Positions 26,829 to 35,689 of a DNA stretch of 38,291 nt are shown piece after piece. Within the stretch, counting starts at the first letter, position 1. Every line of letters starts with the position of its first letter. Source of the DNA: Desulfarculaceae bacterium (GTDB taxonomy: Bacteria > Desulfobacterota > Desulfarculia > Desulfarculales > Desulfarculaceae); the NCBI GenBank assembly GCA_021737645.1, contig JAIPDO010000037.1:1-38291 (forward strand). The letters run 5' to 3'. The notes beneath the pieces were generated by a model, which saw nothing but the letters and a program-made list of their open reading frames with translations, had not been told where the DNA came from and did no database searches. The position numbers and the translations under genes were made by a program.

Positions 26829-28715
26829 ATGCAAGTCACGGCAAAAGACTCTGCGAATCTGAGGTTGGGCTCCCTGGAAGAGCTGGAGCAACTGCGCAGC
26901 GAGCTCAAAGCGGCGGAAGACCCCAACCAGACCAGGATAATCGTGTGCCACGGCACCGGCTGTATCGCCAACGGCAGCGCCGGGGTGACCCAGGCCCTCA
27001 AGGACGCCCTGGCCGCCGCCGGTGAGGACATCGAGGTGATGCCCGGCATCAAGACCACCGGCTGTCACGGGTTCTGCTCCCGCGGCCCCCTGGTGATCAT
27101 CAAGCCCAAGAACATTTTCTACCAGCAGGTAAAGCCCAAGGACGCCGAAGAGATCGTCCAAAAGACCATCCAGGCCGGCGAGACGGTGGAGCGCCTGCTC
27201 TACGAACACCCCCAGACCGGGGAAAAGATCGAGACCACCGAGGACATCCCCTTCTACGCGGGCCAACAGCGGGTGGTGCTGGCCAACATCGGCCAGATCG
27301 ATCCCACCAAGATCGACGACGCCATGCGGGCGGGGGCCTACGCGGGCGTGGCCAAGGCGCTGACCAACATGGAGCCCCAACAAGTCATCGACGCGGTGAT
27401 CAACTCCGGCCTCCGGGGCCGGGGCGGCGCGGGCTTCCCCACCGGCATCAAGTGGAACCTGGCCGCCAAGCACCAGGGCGGGCAAAAGTACGTATTGTGT
27501 AACGCCGACGAAGGCGACCCCGGAGCCTTCATGGACCGCTCGGTGATGGAGGGCGACCCCCACGCGGTGGTGGAAGGCATGATCATCGGCGGCTACGCCA
27601 TCGGGGCCGACACCGGCTACGTGTACGTGCGCGCCGAGTATCCCCTGGCCATCAAGCACTTGGAAAAGGCTCTGGTCGACGCCCGGGCCTACGGCCTGCT
27701 GGGCGAGAACATCCTGGGTTCGGGTTTCAACTTCGACATCCGCATCAACCGGGGCGCCGGCGCCTTTGTCTGCGGCGAGGAAACCGCCCTGATGCGCTCG
27801 GTGGAGGGCAAGGTGGGCGAGCCGGTTCCACGGCCTCCCTATCCCTCGGACAAGGGCCTGTTCGGCAAGCCTTCGGTCTTAAACAACGTGGAAACCTGGG
27901 CCAACGTGAGCCGCATCCTGGACAAGGGCGCGGATTGGTTCGCCGGGCTGGGCACCGAGAAATCCAAGGGCACCAAGGTCTTCGCCCTGGTGGGCAAGGT
28001 CAACAACGTGGGCCTGGTGGAAGTGCCCATGGGCATCAAGCTCCGGGAGATCGTCATGGAGATCGGCGGCGGTGTCCCCGGCTCCGACCACTTCAAGGCG
28101 GTGCAGACCGGCGGCCCCTCCGGCGGCTGCCTGCCCTGGCAAGACGCCGAGTTGCCGGTGGACTTCGACTCGCTCATCGCCGCGGGCTCCATGATGGGCT
28201 CCGGCGGCATGATCGTCATGGACGACCGCGACTGCATGGTGGACGTGGCCAAGTACTTCCTGGGCTTCCTCGAAGAAGAATCCTGCGGCAAGTGCTTCCC
28301 CTGCCGCCTGGGCGTGCCCCGGCTGCGCGAGACCCTCAACCGCTTCTCCAAGGGCGAGGGCACGGTGCAGGACATCGACGACCTCTACAGCCTGGCCGAG
28401 GCCATCAAGGCGGGCTCCCTGTGCGCCCTGGGCGGCACGGCCCCCAACGCGGTGCTCAGCACCCTGCGCTACTTCCGCGACGAGTACGAGGCCCACATTC
28501 TGGAGCATCGCTGCCCGGCCGGCGTGTGCAAGGACCTGATCACCTACAGCATCGACCCCGAGGTCTGCACCGGTTGCCGCGCCTGCACCCGCGCCTGCCC
28601 CCAGGATGCCATCAGCGGCGAGAAGAAGAAGCCGCACACCATCGACGAAAGCCTGTGCATCCGCTGCGGCATGTGCTTCGAGTCCTGCAAGTTCGGCGCG
28701 GTTCAAGTCCAATAG
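26829..28715 (+). CDS. NuoF-like NADH-binding flavoprotein (HndC/BamH type)
   Basis: The 628-residue protein is longer than NuoF of complex I (about 445) because it has an N-terminal [2Fe-2S] thioredoxin-like domain (about 35-120; CHGTGC and CHGFC) and a C-terminal double ferredoxin (CTGCRACTRACP and CIRCGMCFESC, about 578-622), as in HndC and BamH. The core has the FMN/NADH site LRGRGGAGFPTGIKW, the NADEGDPGAFMDR segment, an SLBB region and the [4Fe-4S] motif ESCGKCFPCR (C486, C489, C492). It should oxidise or reduce NAD(H) in the cytoplasm and exchange electrons with the HdrA-like partner encoded two genes downstream. Confidence 0.94.
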   Translation: MQVTAKDSANLRLGSLEELEQLRSELKAAEDPNQTRIIVCHGTGCIANGSAGVTQALKDALAAAGEDIEVMPGIKTTGCHGFCSRGPLVIIKPKNIFYQQVKPKDAEEIVQKTIQAGETVERLLYEHPQTGEKIETTEDIPFYAGQQRVVLANIGQIDPTKIDDAMRAGAYAGVAKALTNMEPQQVIDAVINSGLRGRGGAGFPTGIKWNLAAKHQGGQKYVLCNADEGDPGAFMDRSVMEGDPHAVVEGMIIGGYAIGADTGYVYVRAEYPLAIKHLEKALVDARAYGLLGENILGSGFNFDIRINRGAGAFVCGEETALMRSVEGKVGEPVPRPPYPSDKGLFGKPSVLNNVETWANVSRILDKGADWFAGLGTEKSKGTKVFALVGKVNNVGLVEVPMGIKLREIVMEIGGGVPGSDHFKAVQTGGPSGGCLPWQDAELPVDFDSLIAAGSMMGSGGMIVMDDRDCMVDVAKYFLGFLEEESCGKCFPCRLGVPRLRETLNRFSKGEGTVQDIDDLYSLAEAIKAGSLCALGGTAPNAVLSTLRYFRDEYEAHILEHRCPAGVCKDLITYSIDPEVCTGCRACTRACPQDAISGEKKKPHTIDESLCIRCGMCFESCKFGAVQVQ

Positions 28716-28746
28716 GCGTTTAGCCCATATTTTGGGAGTCTACATA

Positions 28747-29355
28747 ATGTTGAGTTTGACCATAGACGGAAAGAAAGTAGAAGCCGAGGCGGGCTGGTCG
28801 CTTCTGGACACGGCGCGCCAACACGGCATCGAAATACCCACCCTGTGCTACCACGAGGCGGTGGAGCCCTTCGGGGCCTGCCGGTTGTGCGTGGTGGAGC
28901 TGAAGCAGGGCAATAATTCCCGCTTGGTGGCCTCGTGCGTATACCCGGCCGAGGAAGGCCTGGAGGTCTACACCGACAGCGAGAAGGTGAACAACGTGCG
29001 CCGCTGGATATTGGAGATGCTCCTGTCCGAGTGTCCCGCCAGCAGCGAGATTCGCCAGATGGCCGCCCAGTACGGGGTTGAGACCACCCGCTTCGAGATC
29101 AGCGATCCGGAGCAGGAGTGCATCCTCTGCGGGCTGTGCGTGCGCGCCTGCGCCCAGGTGGTGGGGGCCAACGCCATCAGCACCGTGGGGCGCGGAGCCC
29201 AAAAGGAAATCGGTTCCCCCTACTTGACCCCCGGGGATGACTGCGTGGCCTGCGGCACCTGTGTGACCGTATGCCCCACCGGAGCCATGAGCGCCCGCTT
29301 CGAGCGGGTGCGCGGGGTTCCTGCCGTGGTCATGGTCCGCTCGGTCAAGGGATAG
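28747..29355 (+). CDS. NuoG-like Fe-S subunit, short form without catalytic domain
   Basis: The 202-residue protein has an N-terminal [2Fe-2S] ferredoxin (about 1-80; CYHEAVEPFGACRLC) followed by two [4Fe-4S] motifs (CILCGLCVRAC near 124 and CVACGTCVTVCP near 168). It equals the N-terminal electron-transfer part of NuoG or HndD but lacks the H-cluster domain of [FeFe]-hydrogenase and the molybdopterin domain. It also appears to lack the intermediate His-Cys3 cluster segment. It is therefore an electron wire, comparable to the short NuoG-like protein of the Bam complex (inference). ATG 28747 follows GGGAGT; the frame is also open upstream but that stretch overlaps the NuoF-like gene. Confidence 0.92.
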   Translation: MLSLTIDGKKVEAEAGWSLLDTARQHGIEIPTLCYHEAVEPFGACRLCVVELKQGNNSRLVASCVYPAEEGLEVYTDSEKVNNVRRWILEMLLSECPASSEIRQMAAQYGVETTRFEISDPEQECILCGLCVRACAQVVGANAISTVGRGAQKEIGSPYLTPGDDCVACGTCVTVCPTGAMSARFERVRGVPAVVMVRSVKG

Positions 29356-29370
29356 CAAAGGAGGAGAGAC

Positions 29371-31797
29371 ATGACTAACCAATGCAAGATAGGCGTCTTC
29401 CTCTGCGAGTGCGGCCGCCGCATCGCTCCTCTGGTGGACCTGAACCAGCTCCAGGAGCAGCTCGAGGGCGATCCTCAAATCAGCTACGTGGGCGTGGAGC
29501 CCTTTTCCTGCCTGGCCCCGGGCATGGCCTCCATCAAGAAGGCCATCGCCGACAACGGCCTGGACCGGGTGGTGGTGGCCGGCTGCGAGGCCCGGGTGAT
29601 GCTGGGCAAGTTCGAGCACGAGCTGGCCGCATCCGGCCTGGAGGCGGGCCAGATAGACATAGTAAACCTTCGCGGCCACGTGGCTCAGGTCAGCGACCAG
29701 AGCCCCGGGGAAAAGGCGGCCAAGGGCTTCAAGCTCATCAAGGCCGTGGCCGCCGGGCTGGAGGCCTTGGCCCCCACGTCCCACGAGAAGGTGGATTTCA
29801 ACGGCCCGGCCATGATTTTGGGCAGCGGCATCGCCACCTACAGCGCGGCCCAGGAGCTTTCGCGCCGGGGCATCGAGTGCATCGCCGCGGTGGCCACCGA
29901 CGAGTGGGAAGACGAAATCCGCATGCTGCACGAGCACTACCCCGGTGAGCGCCACTACTATGACCGCCTGGAGGCGATCATGAAGGAAGTGGACTCCAGC
30001 CCCCTGGTGCGCCGCATCACCGTGGGCGAGCTCACCTCCCTGGCCGGACGCACCGGCGAGTACCATGTCACCTTCAGCGACCCCTTGGGCGGACCGCCCC
30101 GGGTGTACGAGGTGGGCGCGGTGATCGCCGCCCTGGACGGCCAGATGCTCAACCAGGGCAGCAACTTCGGCCACGACGGCCGCAACGTGATCTGCCACAC
30201 CGAAGCCGAAGAGATGCTCTGGACCCTGGGGCCGCCCGAGGGCAGGGTGGTGTTCTGGCTCAACGACTACGAGGCCGGCCACCCCGAGTACTGCTACCTC
30301 TCCAGCCGGGCGGCTTGGTCCATGGCCCGCTACATGCGCGAGCGGTCCCCGCTGACCCAGGTGACCATGCTCTACAACCACCAGATGGCCGTGCCCCTGT
30401 CCGCCGGTGAGCGGGCGGCCAGCCGCAAGTTGGGCATCCAGTGGATGCCCTACGACGGCGCGCTCCGGCCCACGGTGCAGGCGGGCTTTGTGACCTACTG
30501 CGACCCGGAGGACCACCTGGAACACGAGATGCCCTGGGACAAGCTGATCCTAAGCCCCCGGCGCAGCGTGGGCCACGAGGCCACCAAGGTGGCCCATATC
30601 CTGGGCCTGGAGCACGAGGAAGGGGCCTTCCTGGAAGAGAACAAGCAGCGGGTGCGCCCCGAGCAGTTGGGCCGCGACGAAGCCTATCTGGCCGGTAGCG
30701 CCCGCTACCCCTGCGACCTGCACGAGGCCCTGCGCCAGGGCCGCCGGGCGGCCATCAAGACCGCCGAGATGGTGGCCAAGGCCACCGCGGGCGAGCTGTT
30801 CGCCCCGCGCATGGTCTGTGTGGTGGACCAGAGCAAGTGCATCGGCTGCGGCCTGTGCAAGGAGATCTGCGACTGCGGCGGCATCGAGCCGGTGGAAGGC
30901 CCCGGCGGCAATATCCCCCGTCACGTGGACCCCATGGTCTGCACCGGCGGCGGCACCTGCGCGGCGGCCTGCCCCTACCACGCCTTGACCATCCAGAACA
31001 ACACCACTTCCCAGCGCGAGGCCAGGGTGACCGCCTTGGCCCAGGCCCTGAACCCCGACGAGGTGCTGGCCTTCGGCTGCGCCTGGGGTGGCCTGGCCGC
31101 GGCGGACAACGCCGGGGTCAAGGGCATGGCCTACGATCCGCGCCTTTACATGCTCCGGGTGAGCTGCATCGGCCAGTTGGACCCCTCGGTCTTGGCCCGC
31201 GCCTTCCTGGAAGGGGCCAACAGCCTGCTGCTGATCGGCTGTCCCCCCGAGGACTGCCACCACTCCTACGGCCTGGACCACACCTGGAGCCGGGTCAACC
31301 TGATGAAGAAGCTTCTGGCCCTGTGCGGCTTCGACCGGCGGCGTATCGCCCTGGCCCACTCCGACCTGAACCGGCCCGAGGAGTACATCAAGACGGTCAA
31401 CAGCTTCATCGCCACCATGGCCGAGCTGGGGCCCATCGAGCGCAACGCCGACAACCAGGAAAAGCTGGCCGGGCTCTACGCCACGGTGAACAGCCCCCGG
31501 GTCCGCTGGGTCCTGGGCGCCACCCTGCGGCGGCCTTGGGAAGAGGTCTACCCCGGCAACCAGCGCAACGCCCTGGCCTTTGACCGCGACATGATGGGCG
31601 TGGTCAGCGAGGAGTTCATCCGGGCGCGGGTGGCCAATCTGCTCAAGGAGCAGGCGCGGCCCTTCCAACTGCGCGAACTGGCCGCTGCCCTGCACGAGGA
31701 CGAAAAGCCCCTCATGGACAGCCTGCGCGAGATGGTGGGCGAAGGGGTCATCGGCCGCATGCACAAGGACGGCGTGGCCCACTACGTAATGCGCTGA
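29371..31797 (+). CDS. HdrA-MvhD fusion protein (BamE/BamF-like)
   Basis: The 808-residue protein begins with an HdrA-type segment (IGVFLCECG), has a weakly conserved FAD-binding stretch (MILGSGIATYSAAQELSRRG, about 148-167), and a first ferredoxin motif CIGCGLCKEIC near 490. The second ferredoxin motif reads CTGGGTCAAACP, in which the second cysteine is a glycine. An MvhD domain follows (about 555-690; FGCAWGG, VSCIGQLDPS and GCPPEDCHH), then a C-terminal region of about 110 residues that looks like a winged-helix fold (LRELAAALHEDEKPLMDSLREM). It closes the NuoEFG-like operon, 15 bases after the NuoG-like gene, with GGAGGAG before the ATG, and is followed by a strong terminator. Likely role: flavin-based coupling of NADH with a low-potential carrier. 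Confidence 0.85.
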   Translation: MTNQCKIGVFLCECGRRIAPLVDLNQLQEQLEGDPQISYVGVEPFSCLAPGMASIKKAIADNGLDRVVVAGCEARVMLGKFEHELAASGLEAGQIDIVNLRGHVAQVSDQSPGEKAAKGFKLIKAVAAGLEALAPTSHEKVDFNGPAMILGSGIATYSAAQELSRRGIECIAAVATDEWEDEIRMLHEHYPGERHYYDRLEAIMKEVDSSPLVRRITVGELTSLAGRTGEYHVTFSDPLGGPPRVYEVGAVIAALDGQMLNQGSNFGHDGRNVICHTEAEEMLWTLGPPEGRVVFWLNDYEAGHPEYCYLSSRAAWSMARYMRERSPLTQVTMLYNHQMAVPLSAGERAASRKLGIQWMPYDGALRPTVQAGFVTYCDPEDHLEHEMPWDKLILSPRRSVGHEATKVAHILGLEHEEGAFLEENKQRVRPEQLGRDEAYLAGSARYPCDLHEALRQGRRAAIKTAEMVAKATAGELFAPRMVCVVDQSKCIGCGLCKEICDCGGIEPVEGPGGNIPRHVDPMVCTGGGTCAAACPYHALTIQNNTTSQREARVTALAQALNPDEVLAFGCAWGGLAAADNAGVKGMAYDPRLYMLRVSCIGQLDPSVLARAFLEGANSLLLIGCPPEDCHHSYGLDHTWSRVNLMKKLLALCGFDRRRIALAHSDLNRPEEYIKTVNSFIATMAELGPIERNADNQEKLAGLYATVNSPRVRWVLGATLRRPWEEVYPGNQRNALAFDRDMMGVVSEEFIRARVANLLKEQARPFQLRELAAALHEDEKPLMDSLREMVGEGVIGRMHKDGVAHYVMR

Positions 31798-31817
31798 TCC
31801 CTTTATCATCGACAGCT

Positions 31818-31854
31818 ACGGGCGGCGGCCGATCATGGCCGCCGCCCGTTTTTT
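31818..31854 (+). terminator. Strong intrinsic terminator
   Basis: A perfect 13-base stem, ACGGGCGGCGGCC (31818-31830) with GGCCGCCGCCCGT (31837-31849), closes a GATCAT loop and is followed by six T. It ends the NuoEFG-HdrA operon 20 bases after its stop and lies between convergent genes. Confidence 0.92.
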
Positions 31855-31881
31855 GCTCTGCCGGGCCGGATGGGCCGGGGG

Positions 31882-33372
31882 TTATTTCTTTTTGAGGGCC
31901 TCTTCGCGCTGCAGGTGCTGGGCCAGGATCTGGCGGTAGGCGATGTAGTACTTGTAGATGTTGGATACGTAGTGCACCGTTTCGCGCCCGATGACCCGAG
32001 CCGCGGCCTCCTCCACGTTGTGGAACCACACGTTGGGGTTGAGCCCCATTTTGACCGCCCGCTTGCGTAGGCCGATGACCCTGCCGGGCCCGGCGTTGTA
32101 GGCGGCGAAGGTGAACAGCACCTTGTTTAGCTGACTTACCTTCTTATCGTTCTTGAAGTACTGGTCATAGATCCAGCGCAGATACTTGGTGCCCGCGTGG
32201 ACGTTGGATTCCAGCTTCTTGTAGTCGGGGATGGAAACCGGCGGCCCGGAAGCGGTGCTGGGCATCAACTGCATCACCCCCACCGCGCCCACGTGGCTGA
32301 CCTTGCTGTTGTCCAGGCCCGACTCCTGGAAGGCCAGGGCGGTCAGCATCAGCCAGTCGAAACCGTATTGGTCGGCGTATTTCTGGAAAAATTTGGTGGT
32401 GTGGTCGAAGCGCTTGATGTTTTCGGGAGAAAGGGCGTTCTCGGCCCATTTGGTGTTTTCAAAATACCGCTTTATGAGGATGTTGCCCATCAAGGTGCCC
32501 TGCTTGTTCTTTTTCACAAAGGCGTTGATGGACTGCATGAGCTTGGGGCTGTTCTTGCGCACCGCCCAGGCGATCTTGCCGTTTTTGGCCAGGAGCAGGT
32601 TTTCATGCACCTTGAGGTTTTTGAAGATTTTGGACCAAAAGTCGGCTAGGTGGCTGTCGGCCACGGTGATGGGCACCAGGCCCGCGTTGACCATCTCCAG
32701 AATGTCTTCGGTCTCCAGGTTCTCGTCGGCCAAGTCGATTTTGACCGGCTTGATACCCTTTTGCTTGAACTGCCGGTTGAGCTTTTTCAGGCTCCCATAA
32801 TAACTGCTGGAGCGCCGCACGTAGACTGTCTTGCCGGAAAGGCCGCTGAGCTTTTTAATCGCCGGGGCGCCCGGTCCGGTGACCACCAATTCCTTGACTC
32901 CAGAGGCAAATGGAGCGCAGAAATCAACCTGTTTTAGGCGCTTCTTGGTAACGGTGAGGTTGGCGGCGGCTATGTCGCCCTTGCCCTGCACCAGGTAAGA
33001 AAGCAGCTTGTCACGTGCCACGGGAATTAGAAGTATGTGTACCGCGAGGTGTTTCTTTTTCTTGCCCTGCCTGGCCAGCCGCTTGTTGAGGTATTTCGCG
33101 TACTGTTGCATGGCCTCGTAGGTGATGCCGCGCTCGCGGGCGCCGTCCAGGAAATAGTTGGTCTTGTTATAGGTGACCAGGACCCGGATGGCCCGGCGCT
33201 GCACCATGTCCGGCAGGTCACCGGTCCATGGTTTTTTTATCTTTTGGATGAATTTGTCCGGCGGGGTGTTGTCCACCGCAGCCTGAGCCATGCCGGTAAG
33301 GGTCAGCAGGCACAAAAGGGCAAGCAGCGCCCCCGCCCAGCACGCAAAGGTTTTTTTTCCACTGTTTTCCAC
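31882..33372 (-). CDS. MltF-type lytic transglycosylase with solute-binding domain
   Basis: The 496-residue protein has a signal peptide (about 1-31, ending GMAQA), a solute-binding-protein family 3 domain (about 60-305; typical are GKGDIAAANLTVTKKR and GLVPITVADSHLA) and a C-terminal SLT domain (about 330-480). The latter has the catalytic Glu350 in ALAFQESGLD, AVGVMQLMPST and AAYNAGPGRV. MltF enzymes cleave peptidoglycan to anhydromuropeptides in the periplasm and their binding domain senses muropeptides. No lipobox is seen, so it may be soluble or held by its signal region. GTG 33372 has GGGAG nine bases upstream. It is divergent from the TRAP genes and convergent with the HdrA-MvhD gene. 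Confidence 0.92.
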   Translation of the reverse strand: MENSGKKTFACWAGALLALLCLLTLTGMAQAAVDNTPPDKFIQKIKKPWTGDLPDMVQRRAIRVLVTYNKTNYFLDGARERGITYEAMQQYAKYLNKRLARQGKKKKHLAVHILLIPVARDKLLSYLVQGKGDIAAANLTVTKKRLKQVDFCAPFASGVKELVVTGPGAPAIKKLSGLSGKTVYVRRSSSYYGSLKKLNRQFKQKGIKPVKIDLADENLETEDILEMVNAGLVPITVADSHLADFWSKIFKNLKVHENLLLAKNGKIAWAVRKNSPKLMQSINAFVKKNKQGTLMGNILIKRYFENTKWAENALSPENIKRFDHTTKFFQKYADQYGFDWLMLTALAFQESGLDNSKVSHVGAVGVMQLMPSTASGPPVSIPDYKKLESNVHAGTKYLRWIYDQYFKNDKKVSQLNKVLFTFAAYNAGPGRVIGLRKRAVKMGLNPNVWFHNVEEAAARVIGRETVHYVSNIYKYYIAYRQILAQHLQREEALKKK

Positions 33373-33654
33373 GTTGAGCGTCTCCCACCAGAGTAAATAA
33401 AGCCTTTTCTAGATAATGCAGGTTCCGTGAGTCCATGCCAAGGGTATTTTGGCCTTGTCTACAACGGGTTGCCCCTGCCCGCTGGATATCGAGGCCAGGG
33501 AATAAGGTTCACGCGCCGAAACAAAAGTTCCCTTGTCTGCTTGGAGCAGTATGAGTTACAAATAGTAATGACTGTAGTGTAGTCGTAATTAGCCCAGGCG
33601 GGAGAGCCGGGCGATTTTTATGGATAATCATCGCCAGCCATCTGGAGATTTTGC

Positions 33655-34185
33655 ATGAATGCCCTGATAATCCTCGCCAAAGGCATCGACAAAATCAACG
33701 AATACGTGGGCCGCTTCGTCTCCTGGATCACCGCCCTGCTGGTGGTGGTGGTCTTCGGCGATGTGGTCATGCGCTACGTGTTTCGGATCAGCTATGTGTT
33801 CACCCAGGAACTGGAATGGCACCTGTTCGGTTTCATCTTCCTGATGGGGGCGGGCTACACCCTGCTGCACGACGGCCACGTGCGGGTGGACATTATCTAC
33901 CAAAAGATCGGCGCCAAGGCCCAGGCCTGGATCAACTTCATCGGCTGCATTTTCTTCCTGTTCCCCGGCTGCTACCTTATCATCAGCACCTCCCTGGGTT
34001 TCGTGGAGAACTCCTTCGCCATATTCGAGGGCTCGCCCGACCCCGGCGGCATACCCCTGCGTTTCATTTTAAAGAGCATGATTCCCCTGGGCTTCACTTT
34101 GGTGTGGCTGCAAGGCGTCAGCCTGTTTATCAAAAGCTTCCTGGTTATCATCGGCCGTGAAGAGCCGAAGCAGGAGGCTGTCTGA
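33655..34185 (+). CDS. dctQ: TRAP transporter small membrane subunit (DctQ)
   Basis: The 176-residue protein has four hydrophobic helices typical of DctQ. Family-type residues include the VFGDVVMRYVFRISYVFTQELEWHLFGF segment region around 35-62 and VDIIYQKIG near 80. The charged tail is short. It pairs with DctM to form the sodium-driven membrane part of a tripartite carboxylate transporter. Its TGA stop overlaps the DctM ATG by one base, so the two are translationally coupled. GGAG lies about 8 bases before the ATG. The 282 bases upstream are non-coding and presumably hold divergent promoters, none clear enough to call. Confidence 0.92.
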   Translation: MNALIILAKGIDKINEYVGRFVSWITALLVVVVFGDVVMRYVFRISYVFTQELEWHLFGFIFLMGAGYTLLHDGHVRVDIIYQKIGAKAQAWINFIGCIFFLFPGCYLIISTSLGFVENSFAIFEGSPDPGGIPLRFILKSMIPLGFTLVWLQGVSLFIKSFLVIIGREEPKQEAV

Positions 34186-35522
34186 TGTTCGAGGAATACC
34201 TGGCGGGATGGATGTTCCTGGCCCTGACCATCTGGCTCATGGCCGGCTTCCCGGTCACCTTCACCCTCATGGGCACCGCCCTGTGCTTCGGGCTCATCGG
34301 CTCGGGCTTCGACTTTTTCAACCTGCTGCCCATGCGCATCTGGGGGGTGATGCAAAACGTGGTCTTGATCGCGGTGCCCCTGTTCATCTTCATGGGGGTC
34401 ACCCTGGAGCGTTCCGGCCTGGCCGAGGAGCTATTGGACACCATGGGCCGCCTGTTCGGGCGCATGCGCGGCGGCTTGGCCATATCCGTGGTGGTGGTGG
34501 GCGCCCTACTGGGGGCCTCCACGGGCATCGTGGGGGCCACGGTGGTAACCATGGGCCTGCTGGCCGTGCCCACCATGCTCCGGCGCAACTATCAGAAGGA
34601 ACTGGCCTGCGGCACGGTGGCCGCCTCGGGCACCCTGGGCCAGATCATTCCGCCGTCCATCGTGCTGGTGCTTTTGGGCACCATCGTGCAGGTGCCGGTG
34701 GGCGACCTGTTCATGGCCGCCATCTTCCCGGGCCTGATCCTGGTGGGCCTGTACGTCATCTACATCATCATCATCACCAGCATAAAAAAGGATATCGCCC
34801 CGCCCATCCCCCGAGACGAAGCCCTGGACGCCCTGAGCCGCGTGCAGTTCTATCTGCGGGTGGCCCGGGCCCTTTTCCCGCCCCTGTTTCTCATCGTGGC
34901 GGTGCTGGGCTCCATTTTCGCCGGGGTGGCTTCGCCCACCGAGGCGGCGGCGGTGGGCAGCGTGGGCGCGGTGCTCTTGGCCATCTGGAACAAGAGGTTC
35001 AACATCACCGTGCTCCGGGAGGTGATGCAGGCCACCACCAAGCTCACCTGCATGGTGTTCATCATCCTGGTGGGCGCGGCTGCCTTCGGCCTGACCTTCC
35101 GCGAGCTAAACGGCGACGACCTGGTGCGCAACTTTTTGACTCACGTGGCCCACATCTACAGCCACCAGATGGTGCTGATCATCGTCATGGCGGTGATCTT
35201 TTTGGTGGGCTTCGTGCTGGACTTCATCGAGATCACCTTTATCCACGTGCCGGTGCTGGTGCCCATTCTCATCGAGGAGTTCCACTTCGACCCCTTGTGG
35301 ATATGCGTGCTGCTGGCGGTGAACCTGCAAACCTCCTTCATGACTCCTCCCTTCGGCTTCTCCCTGTTCTATTTGAAAGGGGTGACGCCCCCGGAGGTGA
35401 AAACCGGCCACATATACCGGGGCATCATCCCCTTCGTGGCCTTGCAGCTCATAGGCCTGTTCATCGTGGCCTACTGGCAAGAGTTGTCCACCTGGCTGCC
35501 CAGGGTCGTATACAGCAACTAG
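34185..35522 (+). CDS. dctM: TRAP transporter large membrane subunit (DctM)
   Basis: The 445-residue DctM permease has about 12 hydrophobic segments, GASTGIVGATVVTMGLLAVP near 105-125, ASGTLGQIIPPSIVLVLLG near 145-163 and FVLDFIEITFIHVPVL near 345-360, all characteristic of the family. It forms the substrate path together with DctQ. The length is normal and no frameshift is seen. GGAGG sits about 8 bases before its ATG within the end of dctQ. The binding-protein gene follows after a 167-base gap. Confidence 0.94.
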   Translation: MFEEYLAGWMFLALTIWLMAGFPVTFTLMGTALCFGLIGSGFDFFNLLPMRIWGVMQNVVLIAVPLFIFMGVTLERSGLAEELLDTMGRLFGRMRGGLAISVVVVGALLGASTGIVGATVVTMGLLAVPTMLRRNYQKELACGTVAASGTLGQIIPPSIVLVLLGTIVQVPVGDLFMAAIFPGLILVGLYVIYIIIITSIKKDIAPPIPRDEALDALSRVQFYLRVARALFPPLFLIVAVLGSIFAGVASPTEAAAVGSVGAVLLAIWNKRFNITVLREVMQATTKLTCMVFIILVGAAAFGLTFRELNGDDLVRNFLTHVAHIYSHQMVLIIVMAVIFLVGFVLDFIEITFIHVPVLVPILIEEFHFDPLWICVLLAVNLQTSFMTPPFGFSLFYLKGVTPPEVKTGHIYRGIIPFVALQLIGLFIVAYWQELSTWLPRVVYSN

Positions 35523-35689
35523 GCTGATGGGGAATCCGGGGTTGTGCTTGGCGGGCTTTTTGTATTACACATTATGAACACGATCTTACGGGGTGAGGCT
35601 CTGGGGTAGTTGCCGAGCCCCCATTAGGCGGATAAGCCGCGCCCTCCGCGCGGCATGTTGTCTGTCAAAAACTCGCAGGAGGAGAGCGA
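35523..35689. other. dctM-dctP gap with hairpins
   Basis: No gene is seen in this gap. It holds two possible hairpins, GGCTC (35598-35602) with GAGCC (35615-35619) and GCCGCG (35636-35641) with CGCGGC (35649-35654), neither followed by a T-run. Near its start TGGCGGGCTTTTTGTA (35549-35564) is one base away from a GG-N10-GC promoter (GT instead of GC). The gap may let the binding protein be expressed or processed separately from the permease. Confidence 0.3.

Noticed and set aside
28747..29355. [FeFe]-hydrogenase subunit
   Set aside because: The protein ends after two [4Fe-4S] motifs; the H-cluster motifs are absent, so it is only an electron-transfer subunit.
33373..33654. Small gene or RNA in the gap before dctQ
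   Set aside because: No frame with a ribosome-binding site, no stable hairpin with a T-run and no recognisable RNA motif was found.
35549..35564. Sigma-54 promoter before dctP
   Set aside because: The essential GC of the -12 element is GT and no activator repeat is near, so chance similarity in a G- and T-rich stretch is likely.
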